64,000 nt of DNA from JAGOEY01 sp017997515 (GTDB lineage Bacteria > Pseudomonadota > Gammaproteobacteria > Burkholderiales > Burkholderiaceae_C), in the NCBI GenBank assembly GCA_026314275.1, contig CP111109.1, positions 1,364,001-1,428,000 on the forward strand, in the 5' to 3' direction. The notes beneath the pieces were generated by a model that was given only the letters and a program-made list of their open reading frames with translations, was not told the DNA's origin and did no database searches. The position numbers were made by a program, and so were the translations under genes. The number at the start of each line of letters is the position of its first letter. Position 1 is the stretch's first letter. This document shows positions 7,495 to 15,817 of this stretch, one piece after another.

Positions 7495-7829
7495 AAGTTA
7501 TCCTCCTTCGGAATCAAAAAATGCCCAACGCAATGTAGACGGCAAAACACGGTGGATACATCCGGGCTGTGACGATACATCTTTTGAGAAAAATCGCCGC
7601 AACCCATTTGCCTGGTGGCTTTCAAGGGGATTGGCTGTGCAAAAGGACAGGTATAAATTTTCCATGAAACCCGGCACGTTTTTGTGGGCCCCACTATAGC
7701 GCTGCGTGCCAGCGCCACCGTGCGCAAACACCCCATTGACCGCAACGTCATTCGCTACCAATTCAATAGCTTACTGCGCTTATTGGATATGGGCTACACG
7801 CCATTTTTATGCCAAAAACAGCATGAATC
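7495..7829. other. Gene-free stretch upstream of the small operon
   Basis: No credible reading frame was found. It holds the ribosome site of the 74-residue gene, AT-richer DNA than the surroundings, and a degenerate Repeat B copy at 7759-7808. The promoter of the small operon should lie here, but I see no clear -35/-10 pair. Confidence 0.5.
7759..7808. repeat. Repeat B copy 3 (degenerate)
   Basis: CCAATTCAATAGCTTACTGCGC, a variable centre, then ACACGCCATTTTTAT keep the AATAGC and GCCATTTTTA ends of the family. The copy is diverged. Confidence 0.5.
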
Positions 7830-8996
7830 TCACCACGCCGTCCACTTGGCCTCACTCGCCGCCGAGGCCACGGCACGCTCGATGAAGCGCACGCCCCGGG
7901 CACCGTCTTCCACACGCGGGTAGTCGGCAGCAAGCGGGTCGGCCACGGCGCCCGCCAGCCGGGCGCGGATGTCGGCGGCTACACCGGCGTAGACGTTGGC
8001 GAAGGCTTCGATGAAACCCTCGGGGTGGCCGCTGGGCAGGCGGCTGGCGCGCTGGGCGGCCTCACACAGCCAGGGTGAGCCGCGGGTGAGTATCTGGCGT
8101 GGGCCGTCGTGGGGCAGGTAGACCAACTCGTTGGGCTGCTCTTGCTGCCACTGCAGCGTGCCCAGCGTGCCGGACACGAGCACACGCAGCTCATTCTCCA
8201 TCCCGGTGTTGATCTGCGACGCGACCAGCGTGCCGCGTGCGCCGCCGGCAAAACGCAGCAGCACGGTGCCGTCGTCGTCCAGGCTGCGGCCTTCGACCAG
8301 CGCGCCCAGCTCGGCGCAGAGGCTTTCCACCTCCAGCCCGGTGATGGTGTGGATGAGGTTCTCGGCATGGGTGCCGATATCGCCCAGTGCACCGGCTGCG
8401 CCGCTGCGGGCGGGGTCGGTGCGCCAGTCGGCTTGTTTGTTGCCGCTGCTGGTCTGCTCCAGAGCGGTCGCCAGCCAGCCCTGCTGGTACTCCACCACGA
8501 CCTTGCGCACGCGGCCCAGCTGGCCGCTCTGCACCATCTCGCGCGCCTGGCGCACCAGGGGATAGCCGGTGTAGTTGTAGGTGACGCCAAACACGGTGCC
8601 TGCGCGCGCCACGGCGGCGACCAGCGCCTCGGCTTCGGCAGATGTGTGCACCAGCGGTTTGTCGCACACCACATGGAAGCCCCCTTCGACAAAGGCCTGG
8701 GCCACGGGGAAGTGCACGTGGTTGGGGGTGACGATGCTCACGAAGTCGATGCGCTCATGCGGCGGGCGCTGCAGCTCGTCGGCCAGCAGGCTTTGCCAGT
8801 CGCCGTGGTTGCGGTCGTCGGCCAGGAACAGGTCGCGGCCCGAGGCGCGGGCTTTGTCGGGGCTGGATGACAGCGCACCGGCCACCAGCTCGATCTGGCC
8901 GTCGAGTGCGGCGGCCTTGCGGTGCACGGAGCCGATGAAGGCGTCGCGCCCGCCGCCGACCATGGCGTAGCGCAGTTTGCGTGCTGCATGGCTCAT
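7830..8996 (-). CDS. Gfo/Idh/MocA-family oxidoreductase
   Basis: The product has 388 residues from the ATG at 8996. An open frame 40 codons longer overlaps the upstream isomerase and is not used. The N-terminal Rossmann domain starts RYAMVGGGRDAFIG. SIVTPNHVH and the lysine motif CDKPL follow at about 90-120, and GDIGTHAENLI carries the expected His of the substrate domain. Family members oxidise or reduce sugars, inositols or amino sugars with NAD(P). It overlaps the isomerase stop by four bases (ATGA) and follows an ABC sugar transporter, so it likely oxidises the imported sugar or its isomer. Confidence 0.93.
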   Translation of the reverse strand: MSHAARKLRYAMVGGGRDAFIGSVHRKAAALDGQIELVAGALSSSPDKARASGRDLFLADDRNHGDWQSLLADELQRPPHERIDFVSIVTPNHVHFPVAQAFVEGGFHVVCDKPLVHTSAEAEALVAAVARAGTVFGVTYNYTGYPLVRQAREMVQSGQLGRVRKVVVEYQQGWLATALEQTSSGNKQADWRTDPARSGAAGALGDIGTHAENLIHTITGLEVESLCAELGALVEGRSLDDDGTVLLRFAGGARGTLVASQINTGMENELRVLVSGTLGTLQWQQEQPNELVYLPHDGPRQILTRGSPWLCEAAQRASRLPSGHPEGFIEAFANVYAGVAADIRARLAGAVADPLAADYPRVEDGARGVRFIERAVASAASEAKWTAW

Positions 8997-10000
8997 TGGT
9001 TTTCCTTGGCGAACACGGCGTCGAAGGCGCCTGCTGCGGGCTTGAAGTCGAGCCGTTTGCAGAACGCTGCGCTTTCCGTCGCGCCGTGTACGCGGTCCAT
9101 ACGGCTGTCTTCCCATTCCACGCTGAGCGGGCCTGCGTAAGCAATGTCGTTGAGCGCAACGATGATGGATTCGAAGTCGACCATGCCGCGGCCCACGCTG
9201 CGGAAGTCCCAGAAGCGGCGCGCGTCGCCAAAGCTGGTGTGGCCGCCAAAGACACCCACGGTGCCGTCACCCTTGCCCCACCACACGTCCTTCATGTGGG
9301 CGTTGTAGATGCGGTCGTGGAACAGGCGAATGAACTTGACGTAGTCCACGCCCTGGTAGGCCAGGTGGCTCGGGTCGAAGTTGAAGCCGAAGCGGCGGTG
9401 GCCGTTCACCGCGTCGATGGCGCGCTGGCTGGAGGCGATGTCGAAGGCGATTTCGGTGGGGTGCACTTCGAGCGCGAAGTTGATGTCGTGCTGCTCGAAC
9501 ACGTCGAGGATGGGCGTGAAACGCCGGCCGAAGTCGGCAAAACCCTTATCCCAGAACGCCTGCGTGGTGGGCGGGAACGCATAGGTGGCGTGCCAAACGG
9601 ACGAGCCAGTGAAGCCGGTGACGGTCTTGACACCAAACTTGGCCGCCGCACGCGCCGTGTCGGCCAGTTCGGCCGCCGCGCGCTGGCGCACGCCTTCCGC
9701 CTCACCATCACCCCACACATGGTCGGGCAGGATGGACTGGTGGCGCTCGTCGATCAGGTCACACACGGCCTGGCCGACCAGGTGGTTGCCAATGGCAAAA
9801 CACTGCAGCCCATGCGCCTTGAGCAGCGCCCATTTGTCGCGCACATAGGTGTCGCTGGCCAGTGCCTGCTGCACGTTGAAATGGTCGCCCCAGCAGGCCA
9901 GCTCCAGCCCGTCATACCCCATGCTGCGCGCCAAGGGTGCCAGCTCGGCCAGCGGCAGGTCGGCCCACTGGCCAGTGAAAAGAGTGACGGGGCGTGCCAT
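8993..10000 (-). CDS. Sugar phosphate isomerase/epimerase (AP-endonuclease 2 / IolE-like TIM barrel)
   Basis: The product has 335 residues from MARPVTLFTGQ; the frame runs further up through Repeat A but is not protein-like there. TIM-barrel metal-site motifs are visible: FALEVHPTEIAFD (Glu ligand), FNFDPSHLAYQG (Asp/His), YNAHMKDV (His-Asp), and a final VEWEDSRMDR Glu. These are typical of xylose-isomerase-like epimerases and dehydratases acting on inositols and ketoses. It is coupled to the Gfo/Idh gene by a 4-base overlap. A Repeat A copy lies between its ribosome site region and the ABC genes. Confidence 0.9.
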   Translation of the reverse strand: MARPVTLFTGQWADLPLAELAPLARSMGYDGLELACWGDHFNVQQALASDTYVRDKWALLKAHGLQCFAIGNHLVGQAVCDLIDERHQSILPDHVWGDGEAEGVRQRAAAELADTARAAAKFGVKTVTGFTGSSVWHATYAFPPTTQAFWDKGFADFGRRFTPILDVFEQHDINFALEVHPTEIAFDIASSQRAIDAVNGHRRFGFNFDPSHLAYQGVDYVKFIRLFHDRIYNAHMKDVWWGKGDGTVGVFGGHTSFGDARRFWDFRSVGRGMVDFESIIVALNDIAYAGPLSVEWEDSRMDRVHGATESAAFCKRLDFKPAAGAFDAVFAKENQ

Positions 10001-10023
10001 GGAAAAACCTTGTGAATGGTAAT

Positions 10024-10116
10024 CACCCCCAGGCTTCGCTTCGCTCTCGCCACCCCCCTTGCAGGGGGCGACACCAGTGGCCTGGCGGAGCCAGTTCCAC
10101 GGTGTCTGCTGGAAGG
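10024..10116 (-). repeat. Repeat A copy 1 (minus orientation)
   Basis: Read on the minus strand it runs CCTTCCAGCAGACACCG, GGAACTGGCT, CCCCCTGCAAGGGGG, GCCTGGGGGTG. Its GGGGGTG end lies 23 bases upstream of the isomerase start. Together with copy 2 it forms a large inverted pair. Confidence 0.85.
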
Positions 10117-10199
10117 ACAAGCGCGCCTCACACTGCCGGATGCAGTGGGCTGAGTAGTTACCGCAGATGAACAAAAGACAATGGTGAAAAAACCACTAT

Positions 10200-10257
10200 C
10201 GCTACATTTTTAATAGCTATTAGCGCACAGCGGATGTGCGCTAGAAGCCAATTTCGC
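10200..10257. repeat. Repeat B copy 4
   Basis: CATTTTTAATAGCTATTAGCGC, a short centre, GTGCGCTAGAAGCCAATTT. The inner GCGCAC/GTGCGC arms can pair. It lies between the two inverted Repeat A copies. Confidence 0.8.
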
Positions 10258-10290
10258 TTAAAAAGCCCAGCCCGCCGCGATGGGCGTGCA

Positions 10291-10392
10291 CCCTTCCAGC
10301 AGACACCGCGGATCTGGCTTTGCCAGTCCGCTGGTGTCGCCCCCTGCAAGGGGGAAGGAGAAGCGGAACGAAGTCCGCGCAGCCTGGGGGTG
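10291..10392 (+). repeat. Repeat A copy 2 (plus orientation)
   Basis: CCCTTCCAGCAGACACCG through CCCCCTGCAAGGGGG to GCCTGGGGGTG. The end lies 5 bases from the stop of the sugar-binding-protein gene. It is inverted relative to copy 1, with about 175 bases between them; together with Repeat B they fill the 397-base gap between the two genes. Confidence 0.85.
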
Positions 10393-10397
10393 TTCAA

Positions 10398-11360
10398 TCA
10401 GAACGGCGAGTTCGGATAGTAGAAATCCTTGGCATTCTCTTTGGTGATCAGCACCGAAGGAATGATGGTCGTGGCGGGCAGCTTCTCACCCTTGAGGCGC
10501 GCTTCGGCGGTGAGCTTGATCGCGTCGTAGATGAACTTGGGCGAGTAGCTCACGTCGGCACCAAGGCGTTTGTCCTTGCCGTCCATGATGGACTTGACCA
10601 TACCCTTGGCACCTGCGCCGCCGAACACGATCTTGATGTCGTCGCGCTTGGCCTGCTCGATGGCCTTGAGCACCCCCACGGCCATGTCGTCGTCGGCGGC
10701 CCAGATGGCGTCGATCTGTTTGAAGCGGGTCAGGTAGTCCTGCGTGACCTTGAAGGCGTCGTCGCGGTTCCAGTTGGCGTATTTGGCGTCGAGCAGCTTG
10801 ATGTCGGGGTAGTTCTTGAGCACGGCGTTGAAGGCGTCCATACGCTCGTTGTCCAGCGTGGTGGCAATGCCGCGCAGGGCCACCACATTGCCCTTGCCGC
10901 CGAGCTGTTTGGCGATGTATTCAGCCGGGATCTTGCCAAAGGCGGTGTTGTCACCGGCCACGTAGGCGTCTTGTGCGCTGGTGTCGGTCAGGCCGCGGTC
11001 CACCACGGTCACATACGCACCCTTGGCCTTGACCTGGGCGACCGGCTTGGTGAGCGCAGCGGATTCAAACGGGAACACGACCAGTGCGTTGATCTTGCTG
11101 ACGGTGGACAGGTCCTGCAGCTGGTTGGCCTGCTCGGGCGCGTTGGCTGCTGTCTTGATGGTGATCTTCAGGTCTTTGTGCTGCTTCTCCAGATCCTTCT
11201 TGGCCTGGTTGGCCCAGTAGTTGATGCCGCCCATGAAGCTGTGGGTGGCGGCCGGGATCGACACACCAACGTGGACCTTTTCGGCGGCGAGTACGGGCAT
11301 GGAAGCAAGCGCTGCAGCAGCCACGGCTGTGAGAGCGATACGACGGGTGAAAGTTGTCAT
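10398..11360 (-). CDS. ABC sugar transporter, periplasmic binding protein (ribose type)
   Basis: The product has 320 residues with a signal peptide ending MPVLAAE (cleavage near 25). The mature part is a type I periplasmic binding protein (Peripla_BP_4): VHVGVSIPAATHSFMGG, KINALVVFPFESAALTKPV, VDRGLTDTSAQDAYVAGDN, IDAIWAADDDMAVGV. This group binds ribose, allose, xylose or inositol; the exact ligand is not readable. It follows its permease and ATPase in one minus-strand operon. The inverted repeats after its stop could hold back transcription into the isomerase gene. Confidence 0.94.
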   Translation of the reverse strand: MTTFTRRIALTAVAAAALASMPVLAAEKVHVGVSIPAATHSFMGGINYWANQAKKDLEKQHKDLKITIKTAANAPEQANQLQDLSTVSKINALVVFPFESAALTKPVAQVKAKGAYVTVVDRGLTDTSAQDAYVAGDNTAFGKIPAEYIAKQLGGKGNVVALRGIATTLDNERMDAFNAVLKNYPDIKLLDAKYANWNRDDAFKVTQDYLTRFKQIDAIWAADDDMAVGVLKAIEQAKRDDIKIVFGGAGAKGMVKSIMDGKDKRLGADVSYSPKFIYDAIKLTAEARLKGEKLPATTIIPSVLITKENAKDFYYPNSPF

Positions 11361-11403
11361 GTGAAATGTCTCCTTGTGGTGGATGGAACGGGAACGGGAA
11401 AAA

Positions 11404-12429
11404 CTAGCGGCGCCCGCGCTGCAGGAACGCGACGACGATGATCACGAAGCCCTGCACGGCAGCGTTCAGGTACACGCTGATGATGCTGGTGAGGTTCAGG
11501 ATGTTGCTGATGACCGAGAGCAGGATGGCGCCGATGACGGTGCCGGTGATGCTGCCCGCCCCGCCCTTCAAAGCAGTGCCGCCGACGATCACTGCGGCGA
11601 TGGCCTCCAGCTCCCACAGCAGGCCAGTGGTGGGGGACGCGGAGCCCAGGCGCGGCACGTAGAGCAGCGTGGCGATGCCCACACACACGCCGAGCAGCAC
11701 ATAGGTGAGGATCTTCACGCGGTCCACGTCCACAGCGGCATAACGTGCCACCTGCTCGTTGGAGCCGATGGCCTGTACGTAACGGCCATAGGCGGTGCGG
11801 TTCAGGATGACACCACCAATCACCGCCACCACCACAAACACCAGCACCGGCACGGGAATGCCGAGCAGGCTGGCGTAGTACACGGGTGCGTACAGGTCGG
11901 CCAGGTCGTTGTCGAGCGTGAGTGCGCCGCCGTCGGCAAAGTAGGTGAGGTAGGCGCGGAAGATACCGAGGGTGCCCAGCGTGACGATGAAGGGCTCGAT
12001 GCGCCCCTTGGTGATCAGCAGGCCATGGGCCAGGCCGAACATCGCGCCCAGCACCACGGCCAGGGCGGCACCCGCCACCACCGCCAGCATCGGCGACCCG
12101 AGCGCCGGGCCGGCCCAGTTGATGAACATGATCACACTGCCCGCAATCAACGCGGCCATCGAGCCCACCGACAAATCGATGCCGCCCGAGATGATCACAA
12201 AACACATACCCACCGCGATGATGCCGATGAAGGACGTGCGGGTGAGCACGTTCAGCGCGTTGTCGGGCGTTGCGAAGTCGCTGTTGAGCAGCGTGCCGGC
12301 GATACACAGCAGCACCAGGCCGATAACCGGCCCGAGGCCATGCAGGCGCTCGGTCCAGCGGGGCGCAGCTTCGCTGCGGTGTGCGGCGGCGTCAGGCTGC
12401 GGCGGGGGAGTCTGCAGTTCCGGTGGCAT
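11404..12429 (-). CDS. ABC sugar transporter permease (RbsC family)
   Basis: The product has 341 residues, with the ATG at 12429 after GAGGAGC; a TTG two codons earlier is possible. The N-terminal 30 residues are Pro/Ala-rich, followed by about 8-10 membrane helices. The family signatures GGIDLSVGSMAALIAG and IVGGTALKGGAGSITGTVIGA are present. It forms the membrane channel for the ATPase and binding protein encoded alongside. Its start overlaps the end of the ATPase gene by 38 bases, which points to coupled translation. Confidence 0.94.
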   Translation of the reverse strand: MPPELQTPPPQPDAAAHRSEAAPRWTERLHGLGPVIGLVLLCIAGTLLNSDFATPDNALNVLTRTSFIGIIAVGMCFVIISGGIDLSVGSMAALIAGSVIMFINWAGPALGSPMLAVVAGAALAVVLGAMFGLAHGLLITKGRIEPFIVTLGTLGIFRAYLTYFADGGALTLDNDLADLYAPVYYASLLGIPVPVLVFVVVAVIGGVILNRTAYGRYVQAIGSNEQVARYAAVDVDRVKILTYVLLGVCVGIATLLYVPRLGSASPTTGLLWELEAIAAVIVGGTALKGGAGSITGTVIGAILLSVISNILNLTSIISVYLNAAVQGFVIIVVAFLQRGRR

Positions 12430-13924
12430 GAGCAATGAGCTCCTCTTCAGTCAAATGGGCCGCGTCCAATGTGGCAACCAACTGGCCTGCACGCATCACC
12501 GCCACGCGGTGGCACAGGCCAATCAATTCCATCAGTTCGGACGACACAACGATCACCGCGAGCCCTTCGCGGGCGAGTCGCTGGACCAGGAAATAGATGT
12601 CGCGTTTGGCGCCCACGTCCACGCCGCGTGTGGGCTCGTCGAGCACCACCACCTTGGGCTGGGGCTGCAGCACTTTGGCCAGGGCCAGCTTCTGCTGGTT
12701 GCCGCCGGACAGGGACGAGGCTTTCACGTCCAATGAGCCGGTGCGGATGCCGTAGTCCTTCACCGCGTCGGTGAGGGCCTTGCGTTCGGCTTCGGGCTGG
12801 AGCCAGGGCTGGGCATAACGCTCCAGCGCCATCAGGGTCAGGTTCTGGCGCAGGCCGAAGTGCACGTGTAAGCCTTTGCCTTTGCGGTCTTCGCTGAGGT
12901 AGGTCAGGCCGTGCCGCGCGGCGTCGCCCGGGCTGCGCCAGCCTTTGCCGCCGGGCACGGGCTGGCCCCGCATGTCAACGCTGCCACTCGCTGGACGCAG
13001 GCCCAGCAGGCCTTCAAACAGCTCGGTGCGTCCCGCGCCGACCAGGCCGGCGAAGCCAAGAATCTCGCCGGGGCGCACCTCGAAGTCCACCGACTGCGCC
13101 CAACCGGGCACGCAGAAACCATGCACCCGCAGTGCCGCAGCACCCTCTGCCACCACCACATCACGCGGCGGGTAAAGGTCGGCCAACTCGCGGCCGACCA
13201 TGAGGTTGGCCATCTTCTGGCGGGACACTTCGGCGGTGGGGGCACGGGCCACGAAGCGGCCGTCGCGCATCACGACCACCTCGTCGGTAACACGCTCCAC
13301 TTCGTCGAGCTTGTGGGAGATGTAGACGATGGTCACGCCATCGGCGCGCAACTGGGCGATCAGCTTGAACAGGCGCTCGGTCTCGCCGGGCGTCAACGTT
13401 GCGGTGGGCTCGTCCATGATGAGCAGGCGCGCGTTGCGGGCAATGGCCTTCGCAATCTCCACCAGCTGCTTCTCGGCCACGATGAGGCGGCGCACGCGGG
13501 TAGCAGGGTCGAGCTGCAGGCCGACGGCGGCAAGTGCCGCAGCGGCGTCGCGCTCCATGGCCGCGTCGTCGAGGAAGATGCCCTTCTTCTTTTCATGGCC
13601 CAGAAAGATGTTCTGCGCCACGCTCAGGTCTTCGGCGAGGTTGAACTCCTGGTGGATCAGCACGATGCCCAGAGCCTCGGCGTCACGCGAGCTGCGGAAC
13701 TGCTGCGGCTGGCCGTTGATGCGCAATTCGCCGCCCGTCAGGCTTTCGTAGCCGGACAGGATTTTCATCAGCGTGGACTTACCGGCGCCGTTCTCACCCA
13801 GCAGGCCATAGACCTGGCCCGGCGCGAGCGCAAAACTGACGCCATGCAGCACCTGCACCGGTCCGAAGGTCTTGACCACCTGGTCGAATTCGACGGCCAC
13901 GGAGGCCTTGTGGGTGTTTGTCAT
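12392..13924 (-). CDS. ABC sugar transporter ATPase (RbsA type, duplicated)
   Basis: The product has 510 residues and two nucleotide-binding halves. The first has Walker A GENGAGKST (about 40), Walker B LLIMDEPTATLT, and a weakened signature (VRRLIVAEKQLVEIAKAI). The second has a degenerate Walker A (GLVGAGRTEL), the signature LSGGNQQK, and VVVLDEPTRGVD. This asymmetry is normal for ribose-type importers. It drives uptake with the permease and binding protein downstream. The ATG at 13924 overlaps the ROK gene stop (ATGA). Confidence 0.95.
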   Translation of the reverse strand: MTNTHKASVAVEFDQVVKTFGPVQVLHGVSFALAPGQVYGLLGENGAGKSTLMKILSGYESLTGGELRINGQPQQFRSSRDAEALGIVLIHQEFNLAEDLSVAQNIFLGHEKKKGIFLDDAAMERDAAAALAAVGLQLDPATRVRRLIVAEKQLVEIAKAIARNARLLIMDEPTATLTPGETERLFKLIAQLRADGVTIVYISHKLDEVERVTDEVVVMRDGRFVARAPTAEVSRQKMANLMVGRELADLYPPRDVVVAEGAAALRVHGFCVPGWAQSVDFEVRPGEILGFAGLVGAGRTELFEGLLGLRPASGSVDMRGQPVPGGKGWRSPGDAARHGLTYLSEDRKGKGLHVHFGLRQNLTLMALERYAQPWLQPEAERKALTDAVKDYGIRTGSLDVKASSLSGGNQQKLALAKVLQPQPKVVVLDEPTRGVDVGAKRDIYFLVQRLAREGLAVIVVSSELMELIGLCHRVAVMRAGQLVATLDAAHLTEEELIAHATGTADSPAAA

Positions 13925-15123
13925 GGTGCGACCCCCCGGGCCTTGAGGGTTTCATGCATGGCCAGCACACCCGCGCCCACGACGCCGCCCTGGGCGCCGA
14001 GCGGCGTGTACTGGATTTCGAGGTGGCGCGTGGAAAGTGCCAGTGAGCGTTGGTACACACTTTGCCGCACCGCAGCGAGAAACAAAGGGCCGATGCGGGT
14101 GATGCCGCCGCCAATGAACACATGCGACGGGTTGAAGAAGTTGACCACCGACGCGAGCATTTGCCCAATCAGGCTGCCCGCGCGCTGGATGATGCTGTTG
14201 GCTGCGGCGTCACCTGCGCGGCTGGCCAGCCCGACGTCGGTGGCGTCGATGTGGCCCTGCGCCCGCAAGATGTCGGCCAGCGCCACACTCTGGCCCGTCT
14301 CGGCGGCTTCGGTGGCCAAACGTGTGATGGCGGGGCCGGCGGCCATGGCTTCCACGCAACCGAGGTTGCCGCAGTGGCAGCGCGGGCCGGCCTGGTCAAC
14401 GCAGATGTGTCCTACGTCCCCAGCCGACCCTGTGGCTCCGCGGTACACCTCGCCGTGGCACACGATGCCGCAGCCGATGCCGGTGCCCACCTTGATGACC
14501 AAAAAGTTGCTGAGGGAGCGCTGCAGGCGCCAGGATTCGGCCAGTGCCATGAGGTTGACGTCGTTGTCGACAAACACAGGGGCGGCATAGTCTTCGCGCA
14601 GGTAATCGCGGATGGAGAAGCTGTCCCAACCCGGCATGAGTGGCGGGTTGACCAGTTGGCCAATGCCGAAGTTGACCGGGCCCGGCACACCAATACCGAT
14701 ACCCACAACTGCTTTGACGGTAGCGCCTGACTCCGCGAGCACGTCGCGCATCAGCGCCCGCATGCGGGCGAGCACCACACCAGGGCCTTGGCGCACGTCG
14801 ATCACTTCGGTACGTTGCACCATCACGCTCAGGTCGAGCCGCAGCACTGCGACGTCAAGGCTGGTGGCGCCAATGTCCACACCGACCAGCACACCCAGAT
14901 TGCCATGCAGTTGGAGGTTTTCGGCGCGGCGGCCGCCAGACGATTGCTGCAGGCCGGCTTCGGTCAGCAGGCCTTGCTCTACAAGACCGGCAATCAGGCC
15001 GTTGGCCTTGCTGCGCGAGAAGCCCAGCCGTTCGGCCATGCCATGGCGCGAGCCGCCGCCCGACCAGAAGGTCGCGTCCAGCACCTGCATTTCATCGGCA
15101 GTGAGTCCACTCCAGCGCGCCAC
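13921..15123 (-). CDS. ROK-family transcriptional regulator
   Basis: The product has 400 residues from a GTG at 15123 preceded by GGAG at 7 bases; a TTG 8 codons further up is less well placed. The N-terminal winged helix (about 1-70, FSRSKANGLIAGLVEQGLL) is followed by a ROK sugar-kinase-like domain. That domain has the phosphate loop VGVDIGATS, the DNDVNLMALAE segment and the zinc motif CHCGNLGCVE. Such proteins (NagC/XylR/Mlc type) usually repress sugar operons and release DNA on sugar binding. It is the first gene of the sugar locus and likely controls itself and the genes downstream. Confidence 0.92.
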   Translation of the reverse strand: MARWSGLTADEMQVLDATFWSGGGSRHGMAERLGFSRSKANGLIAGLVEQGLLTEAGLQQSSGGRRAENLQLHGNLGVLVGVDIGATSLDVAVLRLDLSVMVQRTEVIDVRQGPGVVLARMRALMRDVLAESGATVKAVVGIGIGVPGPVNFGIGQLVNPPLMPGWDSFSIRDYLREDYAAPVFVDNDVNLMALAESWRLQRSLSNFLVIKVGTGIGCGIVCHGEVYRGATGSAGDVGHICVDQAGPRCHCGNLGCVEAMAAGPAITRLATEAAETGQSVALADILRAQGHIDATDVGLASRAGDAAANSIIQRAGSLIGQMLASVVNFFNPSHVFIGGGITRIGPLFLAAVRQSVYQRSLALSTRHLEIQYTPLGAQGGVVGAGVLAMHETLKARGVAP

Positions 15124-15186
15124 GTTTTGTCTCCGGTTGCACGTCAACCAGCCTCTCGGGGCTGGGGTTGCCGAATACTAGGCGAG

Positions 15187-15219
15187 TGACTTCGGCTATA
15201 CAAGACCTAACTTCAGCTA
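15187..15219 (-). promoter_or_regulatory. Direct-repeat candidate operator upstream of the ROK/ABC operon
   Basis: TGACTTCGGCTA (15187-15198) and TAACTTCAGCTA (15208-15219) are direct repeats spaced 21 bases, two helical turns. They lie 64-96 bases upstream of the regulator start, in AT-rich DNA. A regulator binding here is inference. ROK sites are usually palindromic, so another protein is possible. Confidence 0.35.
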
Positions 15220-15260
15220 ATTTTTGTTTTAAGTGACTTGCAAGCAAATAAAAACGGGCA

Positions 15261-15286
15261 TAAAAAAAGCCGCCCGAGGGCGGCTT
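15261..15286 (-). terminator. Rho-independent terminator of the atp operon
   Basis: AAGCCGCCC (15267-15275) and GGGCGGCTT (15278-15286) pair around 2 bases. On the minus strand the stem is followed by a run of T (A-run at 15262-15268 on the plus strand). It lies 30 bases after the atpC stop. Confidence 0.9.
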
Positions 15287-15315
15287 CTGGGCACAACGGC
15301 GCAAGCGCCGTTTGC

Positions 15316-15732
15316 TTATTTCTTGTCGCGGTACTTGCGCAGGGCAGCAATTTGCGCCGCCATCACGGCCAGTTCGGACTGGGCACGTGCCAGGTCCAGC
15401 TCGCCGCTTGCGTTCTTCAGTGCTTCTTCTGCAGCAGCGCGGGCCGCACTGGCCTTGCCTTCGTCCAGGTCCTTGCCGCGAATCGCGGTGTCGGACAGCA
15501 CGGTCACACAATGTGGTTGCACTTCCAGAATGCCGCCGGCGACGAACACGAATTCTTCAGTTCCGTTTTCCAGCTGGATACGCACCGAGCCGGGCTTGAT
15601 GCGCGTGATCAGCGGCGTGTGGCGCGGCTTGATGCCGAGCTCGCCCGCTTCACCGGGCAGGGCCACAAAGGTGGCTTCACCGGAGAAGATCAGCTCTTCT
15701 GCGCTGACGACGTCAACATGAATGGTTGCCAT
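15316..15732 (-). CDS. atpC: ATP synthase epsilon subunit
   Basis: The product has 138 residues. The N-terminal beta-sandwich (MATIHVDVVSAEELIFSGEA, LPGEAGELGIKPRHTPL) is followed by the two-helix hairpin (KASAARAAAEEALKN, AVMAAQIAALRKYRD). Epsilon belongs to the central stalk of F1, couples rotation to catalysis, and can inhibit ATP hydrolysis through its C-terminal helices. It is the last gene of the atp operon, with a terminator just beyond. Confidence 0.97.
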   Translation of the reverse strand: MATIHVDVVSAEELIFSGEATFVALPGEAGELGIKPRHTPLITRIKPGSVRIQLENGTEEFVFVAGGILEVQPHCVTVLSDTAIRGKDLDEGKASAARAAAEEALKNASGELDLARAQSELAVMAAQIAALRKYRDKK

Positions 15733-15817
15733 CTGGGTTCCTTAAAAGGTTGAAATAACAGCGTAAAAGCAGATCGGGGAGGCCTGTCTGGTACGCACGG
15801 CCTACCCCGTGCCTGCT

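Noticed and set aside
7498..7761. 87-codon minus-strand frame upstream of the 74-residue gene
   Set aside because: It has no ribosome site, and the product lacks any recognisable pattern; it overlaps the probable promoter region.
10024..10392. Repeats as a CRISPR array
   Set aside because: Only two large inverted copies with one gap; no regular direct repeats or spacers and no cas genes.
12911..14590. 559-codon open frame antisense to the ABC ATPase and ROK genes
   Set aside because: Codon-position effect of high-GC DNA; the minus-strand proteins have clear family motifs.
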